A stretch of 57,415 bases of DNA from contig CAMVOY010000007.1 of NCBI GenBank assembly GCA_947169235.1, positions 1 through 57,415 of the forward strand. Direction: 5' to 3'. The first letter of the stretch is position 1. Every line of letters begins with the position of its first letter. A program made the position numbers and the translations under genes. Source of the DNA: an uncultured Lachnospiraceae bacterium. GTDB lineage: Bacteria; Bacillota; Clostridia; Lachnospirales; Lachnospiraceae. The notes under the pieces were generated by a model, which made no database searches, had not been told where the DNA came from, and saw only the letters and a program-made list of their open reading frames with translations. Shown here in pieces: positions 36,338 to 46,400 of the stretch.

Positions 36338-37327
36338 ATGAGTGACATCGTTTCTGTCATAATACCTGCTTATAATGCAGCCAAAACTATGCCTCGTATG
36401 CTCAGGTGTATCACCGGTCAGACATACGAGGCATTGGAGATAATACTGGTAAATGACGGGTCAAAGGACCGTACGGCGAAGATAATGTTCGACGCTGCCG
36501 ATACGGACCCTCGTATCGTGGTCATAGACAAGGATCACGGTGGAGTCGGAAGTGCCAGGAACGCCGGAATTGATCGTGCCACAGGTAAGTATATCTGCTT
36601 TTTTGATGCGGATGATGCCGTGCCCCCCAGAGCGGTGGCGCGCATGGTCAGAGTGGCAAAAAGAACTCACGCGGATCTGGTTATCGGCAAAGTAAAATAC
36701 ATGGACTATGAGGACAAGTCCGTGACCGCCTCTACCGAGAGACTTGGTGACAGCGAACGTATCGGCAAATACAATCACAATATCATAGCAAATCTTTCGA
36801 TATGGAACAAACTCTTTAGGGGAGATATTATCAGAGATAATAATATACGTTTCAACAGTACAAGACGAGGGGAGGATAGCGTCTTTTTCTTTTATTATTG
36901 GCAGTACTGTACGAAAATATCCGGCTGCCCGTATGTGGTATATCACTACGAGAGGAGAAAGATAAGAGGGAAAAAATCCCTTAGTCAAAAGACTACATTA
37001 AGCGCGCTTGAGCAGATGCATCACAATTATAAAGAGATGATCGCGGTCATAGATTCTGCAATAGAAAACGACAATCCTTCCGAAGAACTGAAAGAAAAGA
37101 AAGAAAGACTTAATTCATTCAGATCGCTGTTATGCAGAAAGGCGATCCTGACATTGGTAAACAAATACTTCGGAGCCATACCTGAACCATCACCGACAAG
37201 GATAAAAACAGTTGAGAGAATGGTTCGCGTTTACAGGAAAAAAATATCCGATGCCGACTGGGATCTGGTAGTTACAAAGACAGATGGTATCATGGACAGT
37301 GAAGGAAGGCTCTTATATAAGGTATAA
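36338..37327 (+). CDS. Family 2 glycosyltransferase
   Basis: The 329-residue GT-A enzyme has VSVIIPAYNAAKTM, LVNDGSKDRTAKIM, GVGSARNAGIDRATG and CFFDADDAVPP in the first 100 residues, then the RRGEDSVFFFYYW region that supplies the catalytic base. The C-terminal 100 residues are basic and helical. No membrane helix is seen. AGGAAG lies 8 bases before the ATG at 36338; a GTG at 36329 would overlap this site. It should add one sugar unit to the polymer or a side branch; donor unknown. Confidence 0.9.
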   Translation: MSDIVSVIIPAYNAAKTMPRMLRCITGQTYEALEIILVNDGSKDRTAKIMFDAADTDPRIVVIDKDHGGVGSARNAGIDRATGKYICFFDADDAVPPRAVARMVRVAKRTHADLVIGKVKYMDYEDKSVTASTERLGDSERIGKYNHNIIANLSIWNKLFRGDIIRDNNIRFNSTRRGEDSVFFFYYWQYCTKISGCPYVVYHYERRKIRGKKSLSQKTTLSALEQMHHNYKEMIAVIDSAIENDNPSEELKEKKERLNSFRSLLCRKAILTLVNKYFGAIPEPSPTRIKTVERMVRVYRKKISDADWDLVVTKTDGIMDSEGRLLYKV

Positions 37328-37351
37328 TAAATAAAGGTGGAGAGAAGTATC

Positions 37352-40300
37352 ATGAAAAGGACTATAATTCTGACAGCTTTTATTGTGTTAGTATTGCCGT
37401 TATTATTTACACCAAAAAAAGCGGTGGCAAAGTTCGACGGAGTAGCTTATCTTAAAGTGTTATCAACGACTGATCTGCACGGACAGAGTATCAGATACAG
37501 TTATGATTCCGCTTCCGATCATGTGGGCAGTCTCGCTCAGATCTCAACAGTTGTAAAACAGGAAAAAAAGAAAAATAAAAAGCACGGGACAACACTTTTG
37601 GTTGACTCCGGTGATGTCCTTTTCGGCCGTGCTGCAGAGGGTATCAGAAACGGAGAGTTCTCCGGAACCCAGTATATGTACAAGATAATGAAGAACATGG
37701 GTTACGACGCCATGACGCTCGGAAACCATGACTTTGACTATGGATTCTCACATACAAAAGAAGCCCTTTTGCAGGCGGGACTCTCCGACAAGGTAGTCCT
37801 TTCCAATGTCGTAAATGCAAAAACAAAGAAAAAGATCTATGCGACCAGCAGGATAATAAAAAGAAAAGTAAAGACAACAAAGGGAAAGAAAAGGATTGTA
37901 AGGATCGGTATAACAGGCTGTGTGACTCCCAACCTCGGAACGTTCTCGGATCTAACCGGTGAGGTGCAGACTCAGGATATAATAAGCTGTGTAAAAGCAG
38001 AGGTTAGAAAGCTTAAAAAGAAAAAGGCGGATGTCGTTATCGTTCTGTCGCACAGCGGTATGGGACCGCAGAGAAAACAGAAAAAAATGCAGACGAACGT
38101 GAGCTACAGGATAGCTTTACTTGACGACGTGGATCTGGTGTGTGCGGGACATTCTCATTTTGACTATCCGAGTACCACCAGCGGAAACGCAAAGGTGCTT
38201 GATTATGACATGGTGGATCCCGATACGGGAATGGTCGATGAAACACTTTTGGTAGAGGAGGCTGATCACGGAGCTTCACTCGGTATATCCTCCATCGCTC
38301 TTAAGTTCTACGGCAAGGAAGTAGAGGTAGTCACAAAGAGTTCGAAGATCAGAAAGATAAAGGATACAGATAAAGAGGATCCGAATGTAATAAAGTGGAA
38401 CAGTGCATATGACAAGACCTACAGAAAAATGTATGATGCTCCGCTCGCGACCATGGGCGGTATCACGAATAACTACTTCGGAATGCTCGAAGATAACTCG
38501 CTCATACAGCTGGCTAATGAAGCGAAGATTTCCTACGGAATAAAGCTTAAACAGGAGCTGCCGGAGGAGTTTTCAAACTGCCCGGTCATTGCTGCTACCG
38601 TATACAAGAACGCAGGTGGTATTTCAGGTTCTGACTATATCGCATCAGAGGGTAGTATCAGTTACGGAACTCTGTTGAAGCTTCAGACATACGGACAGAA
38701 GCTCGCCAGAGCTCACTATCTGACGGGAGCACAGCTCAGGGAATGTTTGGAGTGGTGCGCCGCATCGGTATACAACGATCCTAACAGTGAGCTGCCTTAT
38801 TCCGGATCTGATTTCAACATGAAAACACTAGCGGAGATAGGAAAGATCACACCTTTGGTGTCCCCTGAATGGGAAAACTGGAAGGGTATGCTGGTATTCG
38901 ACGGGATCGAATACTCCATAGATGCGACCAAACCGCCGAGATACAACAAGGCCGGTACGCAGATGATAAATGATTCTCACAGGATCAAATCGATAACGAT
39001 AAACAATGTTCCTCTTAAGGATACTGACAGAGTGATCCTGATATCAAATACCGTACAGCCGGAGGACGGTATCCTTCCTGCATTGAAAAACCAGATAGCG
39101 GATCAGCTCGTCATGAATACGAGCGGTGAGCATCTGACTGAGATATTGGAGAACTATCTCGCAGAGCAGAGTATGGGTGGCGATGTCCCGGTAGAGGAGG
39201 ATTCGAACTGGTCAGTCGAGTTCGATCCCGAAAGGAACTACCTGCTCAGATCCTCCGAGTCATCACAGCAGCATGGCATGGGCAAGCGCTGGTATCAGAA
39301 TATCATGCTCAACAGCGGCGGATATACATATTATATCTCACGTTTTGATAACCTGTATGAGGATACATCGGGCCCGATGCTCGCCGTATCAAAGCTTACC
39401 GATGACATCCAGGGTGAGCCTATCGGGATAGGCGTGCAGGCATCCGATGCATCAGGTATCAGCTCCCTCGAGTACAGGCTCGGAACATATTCATATACCG
39501 ACGAATGGACGGGTGGAATAAGGATAATAAATAACTATTTCCGTGTCGGTGAAAACGGCATATATACGGTGCGAGCAGTGGACGGGAAAGGCAATATATC
39601 CATCCGATATGTGGCTGTAACCAACCTTGATACCGATGTTGCAAATACACCAAAGGTAAACAGTATCACGAACAGAGGCAGGTTGATCTCGGGAATCGTA
39701 TCCCCGAACGCGACCGCATACATAAAAACAGAGAATGATACGCTCGAGACCGTGGCGGATGAAGAAGGTTATTTTGAGTGCGCGACCGATTATCTTCCGG
39801 CTGAGTCTGTCATCAAGGTATGGCAGGTGGACGAGATCGGCAGAACGAGCGTGACCGTGGATGTTGTAGTAGAAAGAGAGTGCGCTAACTTCCCTACGGT
39901 TTCTGATGTTACCAATAAAAATACCGTGATCACCGGCAAGCTTGATGACTCGAAATACTGTAAGATAGCAGTTGTCAGAGGAAATACGGTATATGTTCCC
40001 GAGGGACAGGAAAAGATAGTAAAGGCGGCCTATTTTTACAAAAAGACAATGGATGTCGAAGAGGTCAAATATAAGTTCAACGAGAAAAAGAAAAAGTTCG
40101 CGATAAGGATACCGAAGCTCTATGCGGACCAGAAGGTAGATGTGTACTCATTTGACTGGCTCGGAAGATCGTCAGATGTTACCGAAAGATCGGTGGCAGA
40201 CGTCGCTCCGAATGCACCTGTGGTTGACAGGGTCATCTCCGAGGAGGGCTTCGTTTACGGACGCATACCGGGCTTCAAACCTGAAACCGCATACACGGTG

Positions 40301-40996
40301 AATGTGATCGTAAAGGATGATATTTACTCCGGAAAGGTAGATGAGAACGGATATTTCACGGTACGTACTTCAGGGATCAATTCAGGAGATACTGTCAAGG
40401 TATCCGCATCTGACTCACTTGACGGCGAGATCAGAAACAGTATAAGCACCGCGAAGAAGGCGGGATCATTTACAAAGATATCAGATGAGGAGTTCGTTAA
40501 CGCGCGTATAGAAAGGACTACAAACAAAGACACTATAATCCTGGGTAAGATCGGAAAGAATTATGGAACAAAGGTACAGATCCTGTATGGAAATCATCAC
40601 AAGGTACTCGAGATCGATGATGACGGAGAGTTCGCTTTCAAGCCTGAAAAGGAGCTCAAGGTAGGTACCAAGATAGGTGTGATCTCAAGATCGGTAAACG
40701 GAGATATCAACACGTTCAGATATACCACCGTTAAACTTGCGAAGCCGGATGCACCTGAGTTTGTGACGAAGGACATAACCGAGGATACAACTAAGGTTGT
40801 TCTGAAGGCCGTTGACAGAGCAGATGCTTATCTGAGGATAGGCAAAAAGAAATACAAGCCTGTCAAGATCAAAAAGAGAAAGACTTATTATGTGTATAAG
40901 TTTGAAGTTAAGGATGTAAAGGAAGGAAATCTCGTGATAGCCTACCTCAGAAACAAGGCAGGCGCAAGCGAGAAATCAAGATTTGGAAGAGTCTAA
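37352..40996 (+). CDS. Secreted 5'-nucleotidase-like phosphoesterase with Ig-like repeats
   Basis: A 1214-residue secreted protein: signal peptide (TIILTAFIVLVLPLLF, cut near AVA at about residue 27), calcineurin-like metallophosphoesterase domain (TTDLHGQS, LLVDSGDVLFG, TLGNHDFDYG, VIVLSHSGMG, VCAGHSHFDYP) and the 5'-nucleotidase C-terminal substrate domain (NAGGISGSDY, YLTGAQLRECLEW) to about residue 620. From about 760 there are five Ig-like beta modules of 80-110 residues. Relatives cleave 5'-nucleotides or 2',3'-cyclic nucleotides. There is no sortase motif. Its gene ends the polymer cluster, so it may also act on a phosphorylated polymer, which is inference. The last 21 bases overlap the convergent epimerase gene. 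Confidence 0.85.
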   Translation: MKRTIILTAFIVLVLPLLFTPKKAVAKFDGVAYLKVLSTTDLHGQSIRYSYDSASDHVGSLAQISTVVKQEKKKNKKHGTTLLVDSGDVLFGRAAEGIRNGEFSGTQYMYKIMKNMGYDAMTLGNHDFDYGFSHTKEALLQAGLSDKVVLSNVVNAKTKKKIYATSRIIKRKVKTTKGKKRIVRIGITGCVTPNLGTFSDLTGEVQTQDIISCVKAEVRKLKKKKADVVIVLSHSGMGPQRKQKKMQTNVSYRIALLDDVDLVCAGHSHFDYPSTTSGNAKVLDYDMVDPDTGMVDETLLVEEADHGASLGISSIALKFYGKEVEVVTKSSKIRKIKDTDKEDPNVIKWNSAYDKTYRKMYDAPLATMGGITNNYFGMLEDNSLIQLANEAKISYGIKLKQELPEEFSNCPVIAATVYKNAGGISGSDYIASEGSISYGTLLKLQTYGQKLARAHYLTGAQLRECLEWCAASVYNDPNSELPYSGSDFNMKTLAEIGKITPLVSPEWENWKGMLVFDGIEYSIDATKPPRYNKAGTQMINDSHRIKSITINNVPLKDTDRVILISNTVQPEDGILPALKNQIADQLVMNTSGEHLTEILENYLAEQSMGGDVPVEEDSNWSVEFDPERNYLLRSSESSQQHGMGKRWYQNIMLNSGGYTYYISRFDNLYEDTSGPMLAVSKLTDDIQGEPIGIGVQASDASGISSLEYRLGTYSYTDEWTGGIRIINNYFRVGENGIYTVRAVDGKGNISIRYVAVTNLDTDVANTPKVNSITNRGRLISGIVSPNATAYIKTENDTLETVADEEGYFECATDYLPAESVIKVWQVDEIGRTSVTVDVVVERECANFPTVSDVTNKNTVITGKLDDSKYCKIAVVRGNTVYVPEGQEKIVKAAYFYKKTMDVEEVKYKFNEKKKKFAIRIPKLYADQKVDVYSFDWLGRSSDVTERSVADVAPNAPVVDRVISEEGFVYGRIPGFKPETAYTVNVIVKDDIYSGKVDENGYFTVRTSGINSGDTVKVSASDSLDGEIRNSISTAKKAGSFTKISDEEFVNARIERTTNKDTIILGKIGKNYGTKVQILYGNHHKVLEIDDDGEFAFKPEKELKVGTKIGVISRSVNGDINTFRYTTVKLAKPDAPEFVTKDITEDTTKVVLKAVDRADAYLRIGKKKYKPVKIKKRKTYYVYKFEVKDVKEGNLVIAYLRNKAGASEKSRFGRV

Positions 40997-42061
40997 AAGA
41001 CATTTGATCATGGACTCTGTTCCCTGACGAAGATCAAAGCATCCCTTCCATCCGAGGCCGGCGAGTTTGTCGCCGGTCAGAGCCGAATTACTCATCGGGT
41101 TATAGCTTTTGAGCTCGGACTCATCCGGGATATCAAATACGACTTTTCTTCCGGATGCTGCAGCGATCGCCTCCGCGATCTGCCTGATGGTGCATACGGA
41201 CTCAGGGTTGGAAATATTATATGCATTCTGAGCCTCGCCTGAGGTCAGGATGCTGAGCATGGCACTGGCGCAATCAAGGCTGTAGCAGTAGGACCTGAGC
41301 TGAGCGCCCGTGCTTTTCATTACTATATCTCTGCCGTTAAGGACATCTCTGGTAAACTGCGCAGTGGCGCGGTTGTCGTTCTTGGTGATGGCGGGACCGT
41401 AGATGTGTCCCGGGCGTACGATGACGGAGTTGATACCGTATTCCATTCCGTACGCGATCGTCAGTGTCTCTCCGGCTCTCTTTGCGGAAGGGTAGGAGGA
41501 ACGCTCGCCGAGTATGTCCACGTAGCCGTAATCATTCTCGCCGTATGGCTCCATATTGTCCTTCTGACCGTATACCTCACTGGATGAAACATACATAAGT
41601 CGTTCGGAACATTTTTCTTTTGCGAGACGGAGCATCACCTCGAGTCCTGTCAGGTTTGCCATCATGGTCTCGACGGGCTCTCTCATATAAGCAGCCGGAT
41701 TGGCATTGCTCGCTGCGTGGATGATGTAGTCGATATCGCCGTCCACTTTGAGATCATCGGTAGAGGTGGCGTCGTAGCTTAGGTAAGACAGCCCGAGCGT
41801 ATATGCATCCTCGCCGAATCTGTCAGTGATGCGGTCTTTGGTCCTGGCAGCGGCTATCACGCGAATGCCGGCATCCTTCCCAGAGTTTAGCATCAGGAGC
41901 TGGTCGATGATCGATGAAGCGATGAGCCCCGCAGCACCCGTGATGAGGATGGTCTTGCCATACAGTTTTTCGGGCTCAATTATTGATGCTAACGATGTGG
42001 TTATATCCTGATCATATGACGGTCCGAAGATGGATCTGTAGCTATCGCGTGAAGTTGACAT
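40976..42061 (-). CDS. NAD-dependent epimerase/dehydratase
   Basis: A 361-residue extended short-chain dehydrogenase acting on nucleotide sugars. The Rossmann motif is ITGAAGLIASSI, the catalytic pair is in SSYPSAKRAGE (Tyr and Lys), with the serine in YVSSSEVYG, and VRPGHIYGP follows. It resembles dTDP-glucose 4,6-dehydratases and UDP-glucuronate decarboxylases, but the substrate cannot be read from the sequence. TAAGGAGG precedes the ATG. It probably makes a sugar donor for the neighbouring polymer cluster although it lies on the other strand with its own promoter. Confidence 0.88.
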   Translation of the reverse strand: MSTSRDSYRSIFGPSYDQDITTSLASIIEPEKLYGKTILITGAAGLIASSIIDQLLMLNSGKDAGIRVIAAARTKDRITDRFGEDAYTLGLSYLSYDATSTDDLKVDGDIDYIIHAASNANPAAYMREPVETMMANLTGLEVMLRLAKEKCSERLMYVSSSEVYGQKDNMEPYGENDYGYVDILGERSSYPSAKRAGETLTIAYGMEYGINSVIVRPGHIYGPAITKNDNRATAQFTRDVLNGRDIVMKSTGAQLRSYCYSLDCASAMLSILTSGEAQNAYNISNPESVCTIRQIAEAIAAASGRKVVFDIPDESELKSYNPMSNSALTGDKLAGLGWKGCFDLRQGTESMIKCLLDSSKS

Positions 42062-42083
42062 GTGAAGCCTCCTTAGGTATAAT
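42055..42083 (+). promoter_or_regulatory. Consensus promoter of the phosphatase gene
   Basis: TTGACA (42055-42060) and TATAAT (42078-42083) are 17 bases apart, a perfect consensus. The -35 box overlaps the start codon of the minus-strand epimerase gene. Transcription should start near 42090, giving a 55-base leader. Confidence 0.85.
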
Positions 42084-42096
42084 TATTAACACATGT

Positions 42097-42125
42097 ATTG
42101 TAACACAACAGGGTAACTAAATCAA
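42097..42125 (-). promoter_or_regulatory. Promoter of the epimerase gene
   Basis: On the minus strand TTGATT (42125-42120) and TACAAT (42102-42097) are 17 bases apart, with a TGT extension before the -10 box. It fires towards and across the divergent consensus promoter at 42055-42083, so the two transcripts overlap at their 5' ends. Confidence 0.75.
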
Positions 42126-42144
42126 GGAATATAAGAGAGGATAA

Positions 42145-43317
42145 ATGAAAGCATTTTTGAGAAAAATACCAGGCAGGAGTTTGTTGATAAGGGCAGTCGT
42201 TGCGGCATGCGTTTTTTGTATGTTTCTGTGCGCGAGCGGATGCGTAAACGCAGATGACATCGCCCGCGCTGCAAAGAAAAAGACCGTAAATACCACCTTA
42301 TCAACTATTATTTCAACAGTTGATAAGGACGGTTCTCTCATACTGAAGATCTCCAAAAAGTCTCTCACACAGGCAGGATTTAAGGTCGGAGATCTCGTGA
42401 GAGTTACGATCAAAAAGCCAAAGCGCGAGTACCTGGTGCCCATCTGGAAAAAGGACCTGGGCTGGGGGAAGACTAGCCTTGATATCAGCAGCTCCAAGGT
42501 AAAGCTTATCAGGTTCAAAAGAAATCTCGCCCGCCGTGAGGGTATTTCGAAGGCAAAGGCGAAAGGAGCCAAAGTCACGATAACCCTTGCAAAAAAGGGT
42601 GGCTACAGCCTCCCGGACGTGACCGACGATATCAGTGATTACGGAAACGACGAGGAGAGGTTTGCTAATTTCAGAGCGGTAGCTACGGGAGATATAGCCC
42701 CTCATACACTCTACAGATCCTACAGTCCGATATCGGATCACTCACAGTTCGGCGGTAGGACCCGCATCGTGAACTCGCTGATGCAGAGAGAGGGGATCAG
42801 GACGGTGCTGTCTTTAAACATGGATGAGGGGAGTCTTTCACAGTACTTAAACACGGGGATATGTGACTATTATCGCTCGCTTCATGACGCAGGCGGCATC
42901 TCCGCGATCCGCATCGTCGGAAATGATATATCCGCCAAGGAGTTCAGAGAGCCACTCGCTACTCATCTCAGATTCATGATAAACCACGAGGGACCGTATC
43001 TCGTCCACTGCGCCATCGGCCGCGACAGGACAGGCTTTGTTATAGGCCTTTTGGAGGCACTCATGGGCGCCGGTTACGACGAGATCGCCGAGGACTACGC
43101 GATCACCTACAGAAACTATTATAACGTGAAAAAGAACTCCATACTTGACACATATTTCAAAACCTATTTCGACGACAACATCGTCGAGTGGACCGGCGGA
43201 AAAGGGTATATAGACGTCCACACCACCGATCTGAAAAAAGCCGCAGAAAACTATCTGAAGAACAAACTCAAGCTCTCAGAAGAGGAAATCACGAAAATAC
43301 GCGAGAGACTACGCTGA
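42145..43317 (+). CDS. Secreted tyrosine-phosphatase-like lipoprotein
   Basis: The 390-residue precursor has a basic N-terminus, a hydrophobic stretch and a lipobox-like ASGC, so it is probably a lipoprotein with the lipid Cys at about residue 32. Residues 60-155 form a Lys-rich beta domain. The C-terminal half is a protein-tyrosine or inositol phosphatase of the Y_phosphatase3 type: TLYRSYSPISD near 190 and the P-loop VHCAIGRDRTGF with the nucleophile Cys289. Secreted relatives in Firmicutes act on phosphotyrosine or phytate; the substrate here is unknown. The gene has a consensus promoter and stands alone between the epimerase and the giant operon; no terminator is obvious after it. Confidence 0.82.
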   Translation: MKAFLRKIPGRSLLIRAVVAACVFCMFLCASGCVNADDIARAAKKKTVNTTLSTIISTVDKDGSLILKISKKSLTQAGFKVGDLVRVTIKKPKREYLVPIWKKDLGWGKTSLDISSSKVKLIRFKRNLARREGISKAKAKGAKVTITLAKKGGYSLPDVTDDISDYGNDEERFANFRAVATGDIAPHTLYRSYSPISDHSQFGGRTRIVNSLMQREGIRTVLSLNMDEGSLSQYLNTGICDYYRSLHDAGGISAIRIVGNDISAKEFREPLATHLRFMINHEGPYLVHCAIGRDRTGFVIGLLEALMGAGYDEIAEDYAITYRNYYNVKKNSILDTYFKTYFDDNIVEWTGGKGYIDVHTTDLKKAAENYLKNKLKLSEEEITKIRERLR

Positions 43318-43348
43318 TGATTCCAAGAGTTTCACGTTTTAAATGCGT

Positions 43349-43378
43349 TTGACAGGAGGGGGAAGTTGGTGGTATAAT
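43349..43378 (+). promoter_or_regulatory. Strong extended -10 promoter of the giant protein/exporter operon
   Basis: TTGACA (43349-43354) and TATAAT (43373-43378) are 18 bases apart, and TGG before the -10 box gives an extended -10. Transcription should start near 43385, with a 53-base leader ending in GAGGAGGGG. I see no other good promoter in the 14 kb up to the end of the operon. Confidence 0.85.
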
Positions 43379-43437
43379 GTACAAGTTACATGGTGTGATA
43401 AATAAGCAATTACCTATAACAAACGAGGAGGGGATAT

Positions 43438-46400
43438 ATGAAAAAAGTTTCCGGGTCAACAAGGCGGATAATGAGTATTTTTCTCATTGCCGCTTTTTTG
43501 TTTACTGATTTTGCAGGAGTGGGTGCCGACTATGCTTCAAAGGCTACCGCAAAGAGGGAGCGACTGGAGGCTTCCGAGGCTGCCTTACGGAGGAAATTGG
43601 CGAAGACTACAGAACGATATCCGAATGGTGCCTTTGATCTGCTGGAGACACAGCTTCAGGTGAATGAGAGCATAGAGAAAAAAGGGACTATAGCCATTGT
43701 TCGTGAGGGCGGTCTTGACAGCGAGGCAACTGTTACCGTAAAAGCGGTTGATGTGACAGCAGCCTATGATGAGGACTATAGGTTGTATGTGGATGGTGAG
43801 GCATTGAAAAAGCCGGAGAATGCGGTGTCCATGCTGGAACTGTTCGGTGATTCTATCACGGCTGATTACGCTGATGGCCCGGCAAAAAAAAGATCGAAGG
43901 ATGGCGCAGTGTCCGGAGGGAGTGCGGCTGTTGCTGCATCAGCGTCAAAAGCAAAGGAGAAAGTACCCGAGATAAAGAAAGTTAAAGAGGACAGTCTGAG
44001 TCCGCTCCAGCGGGGTGTCAGGGCACAGACCGGAAAGGCGGAAACACAGAAGGACTGGAGGGAGATTACCGAAACCGACCCTGACTACAGTGAGGCCGGA
44101 CAGGCAATGGAGCAGGGCGCCTCGAATATACAAAAGATCGCAGAGGCTATCGAGGGTACAAGTGTAACACTTACTTTTGAAAAAGGTGAGTATAAAAAGG
44201 AAATCGAGGTCGAGGTTCTTGATGATGATATTTCTGAGGGAGAGGAGCAGATCGCTCTTATTCTGTCAAATCCGGTTGGGAGTGAACTCGGAGCAAAGTA
44301 TCATGGATATCTGAATATCGAGGACGATGAGGAAGAGGCTCCCGTAAGCTATGAGATCAGAAAGCGCGTTTATACGGTCGGAGCCGGTGAAGATGAGGCG
44401 CATGTTACGATCGTAAAAAAAGGTGCTGCTGACCGAATGACCGTGACAGATGTCGCGTGTGCAGACGGTACAGCAAAAGCAGGAGAGAACTATGCGTGGG
44501 AGACGCAGCCGGTTGTATTTGTTCCGGGTGAGACTGAAAAAGAGATTATAATACCTGTCAGGAATCTGTCTACAAAAAAGGATATTGACTTTACGGTAGG
44601 AGTGAATAGCGGAGCCGGAAAGGCGGAGGGTGACAGTTCGTTTGCGGTTGTCAAATTGAAAAAGAGAGAAAAGCCGAAAAAGGTCGAGAAGGCCGATGCT
44701 TCGAACGGTGATATGACTCGTAAGAAGTCAGATTCTCGCCGAAAAAGTGGTTATAGGTCTAACTTTACCGGAGGAGCTAAGTTCTCAATAGATGAGAAAT
44801 CGGATACTAATTACAGGATCAAGAAATACGAAGGCTATCGAGTTCCGGATAGCGTTGTCTGCAAGGATAATGTCATCGAATACCTTAACAGTGATGAGCA
44901 TAAAAATGTTGATGACAGATTTGATCGTTGGATAGATATTCCGTTGTCTGATAGTGAAAATCATGAGGGATTGGATATCGATTTTACAAATGTGAGTCAT
45001 ATTGAAATCGAGTTTTCGTCAAAATGGAACGAAGGAAAGCATTATACAAAAAGGACGTGGATATTTAAAAAGAAGAGCTATTATATTCAGGACAGAGAGA
45101 TAGATTTTTGCATCAATGGAGACGGCAAGAAGAACTTTATCGTAAAAAAGGAATCCACCGGAAAGATCAAGAAAACGACATGCACATTGAAACCGAACGG
45201 AAAATTTAAAGGCTATGGCAGATTGCAGTATCTGGTCAAAGGTACGGGAGGAAACAAAAAAGACGGAGCAAGTATCGAGATTTATAAGGTCAGAATCTAT
45301 TATAAAAAATTAAACGTTGTTGTTTATAATAAGGACTATGACAACTCTAATTTTTATATGGAAAAAATCTACAGAGGTGATAAGAAAAAAGAGGATGGGG
45401 TAGCGTTCAATCCAATCGGTCAGGTAACTGTAGATGACAAGGAGGTAGAAGAGAATAATATCAGTGGACCTGTACAGGTTGTGGAAAAAGATGACAGCTT
45501 TCGATTGACACCTTCATATAACACACAAAAACAAACGAATGCAGGATTGTCTCCAAATGAGAACAATACGGATTTTTTGGGGTATATGGTTTTGGATAAA
45601 AAGAACCATCCCCTAGCGGATTCTACCCTGCCACTAAAAGACAGAGTGGATATCTGCGCAAAAGACGACGGGAATTACAGTTTGTCAGATATCGTTGATT
45701 ACTATGATTATGCTCACGATTTTAATGGTAAGAAAAACTGTATTGTATTGGTCCCCGTATTTGTACCCAAAAGAGTAAAGTATATCTTCCAGAGTATAGA
45801 TGGTTCTATTTATAACGGATATAAGATGAACCGATCTGAGGACAAGGCGCTGGAGATCTCCATGCTTGACACTGTTAAAGTGCATGCAGCTCCGAAGAAT
45901 AAAGGTACATCGGTATCGAATTATTCTGCTGTTGATGATGAAGGTGTCGCACTGGATGTGAAGATGGATCCCGTTTCTCAAGAGGGAACGATTGATATTA
46001 CGCCGGCTTTGGATTCATGGAACAGAATAGTAACATGGACTGAGGAGAGGGCAATTAAGAATCCTTTAAAAGGAATTTGGAACATTATTACGAAAGGAAA
46101 ATGGGGGACAACCAAAGTTGATGTTACCGGGAAACGTAGGGGTACTCCCGTTGTTACCGTAAACACCGTACTGGATAAGCTCATGCTTACGGTAATGCCG
46201 CGTCCGGTATCTTCGAAAGAGGCTGATACGCGGAATCTGGATAAGATGGCCGTTGCTTATATCGATCCGAACGGAAAAGAAGCTTATATCACGGATAAGG
46301 ATTCGGAATATCAGTTCACGATCAGTGATTCATTGGCCAATGGAAGTGAGTGCACTCTGGTGGGTGTTGGTAGCTCGGATACGGGTACTAAGGACTCTTC

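Noticed and set aside
37323-37328. TATAAT just before the 5'-nucleotidase-like gene as a promoter
   Set aside because: No acceptable -35 box is found at 16-18 bases upstream; it lies in the last codons of the GT2 gene.
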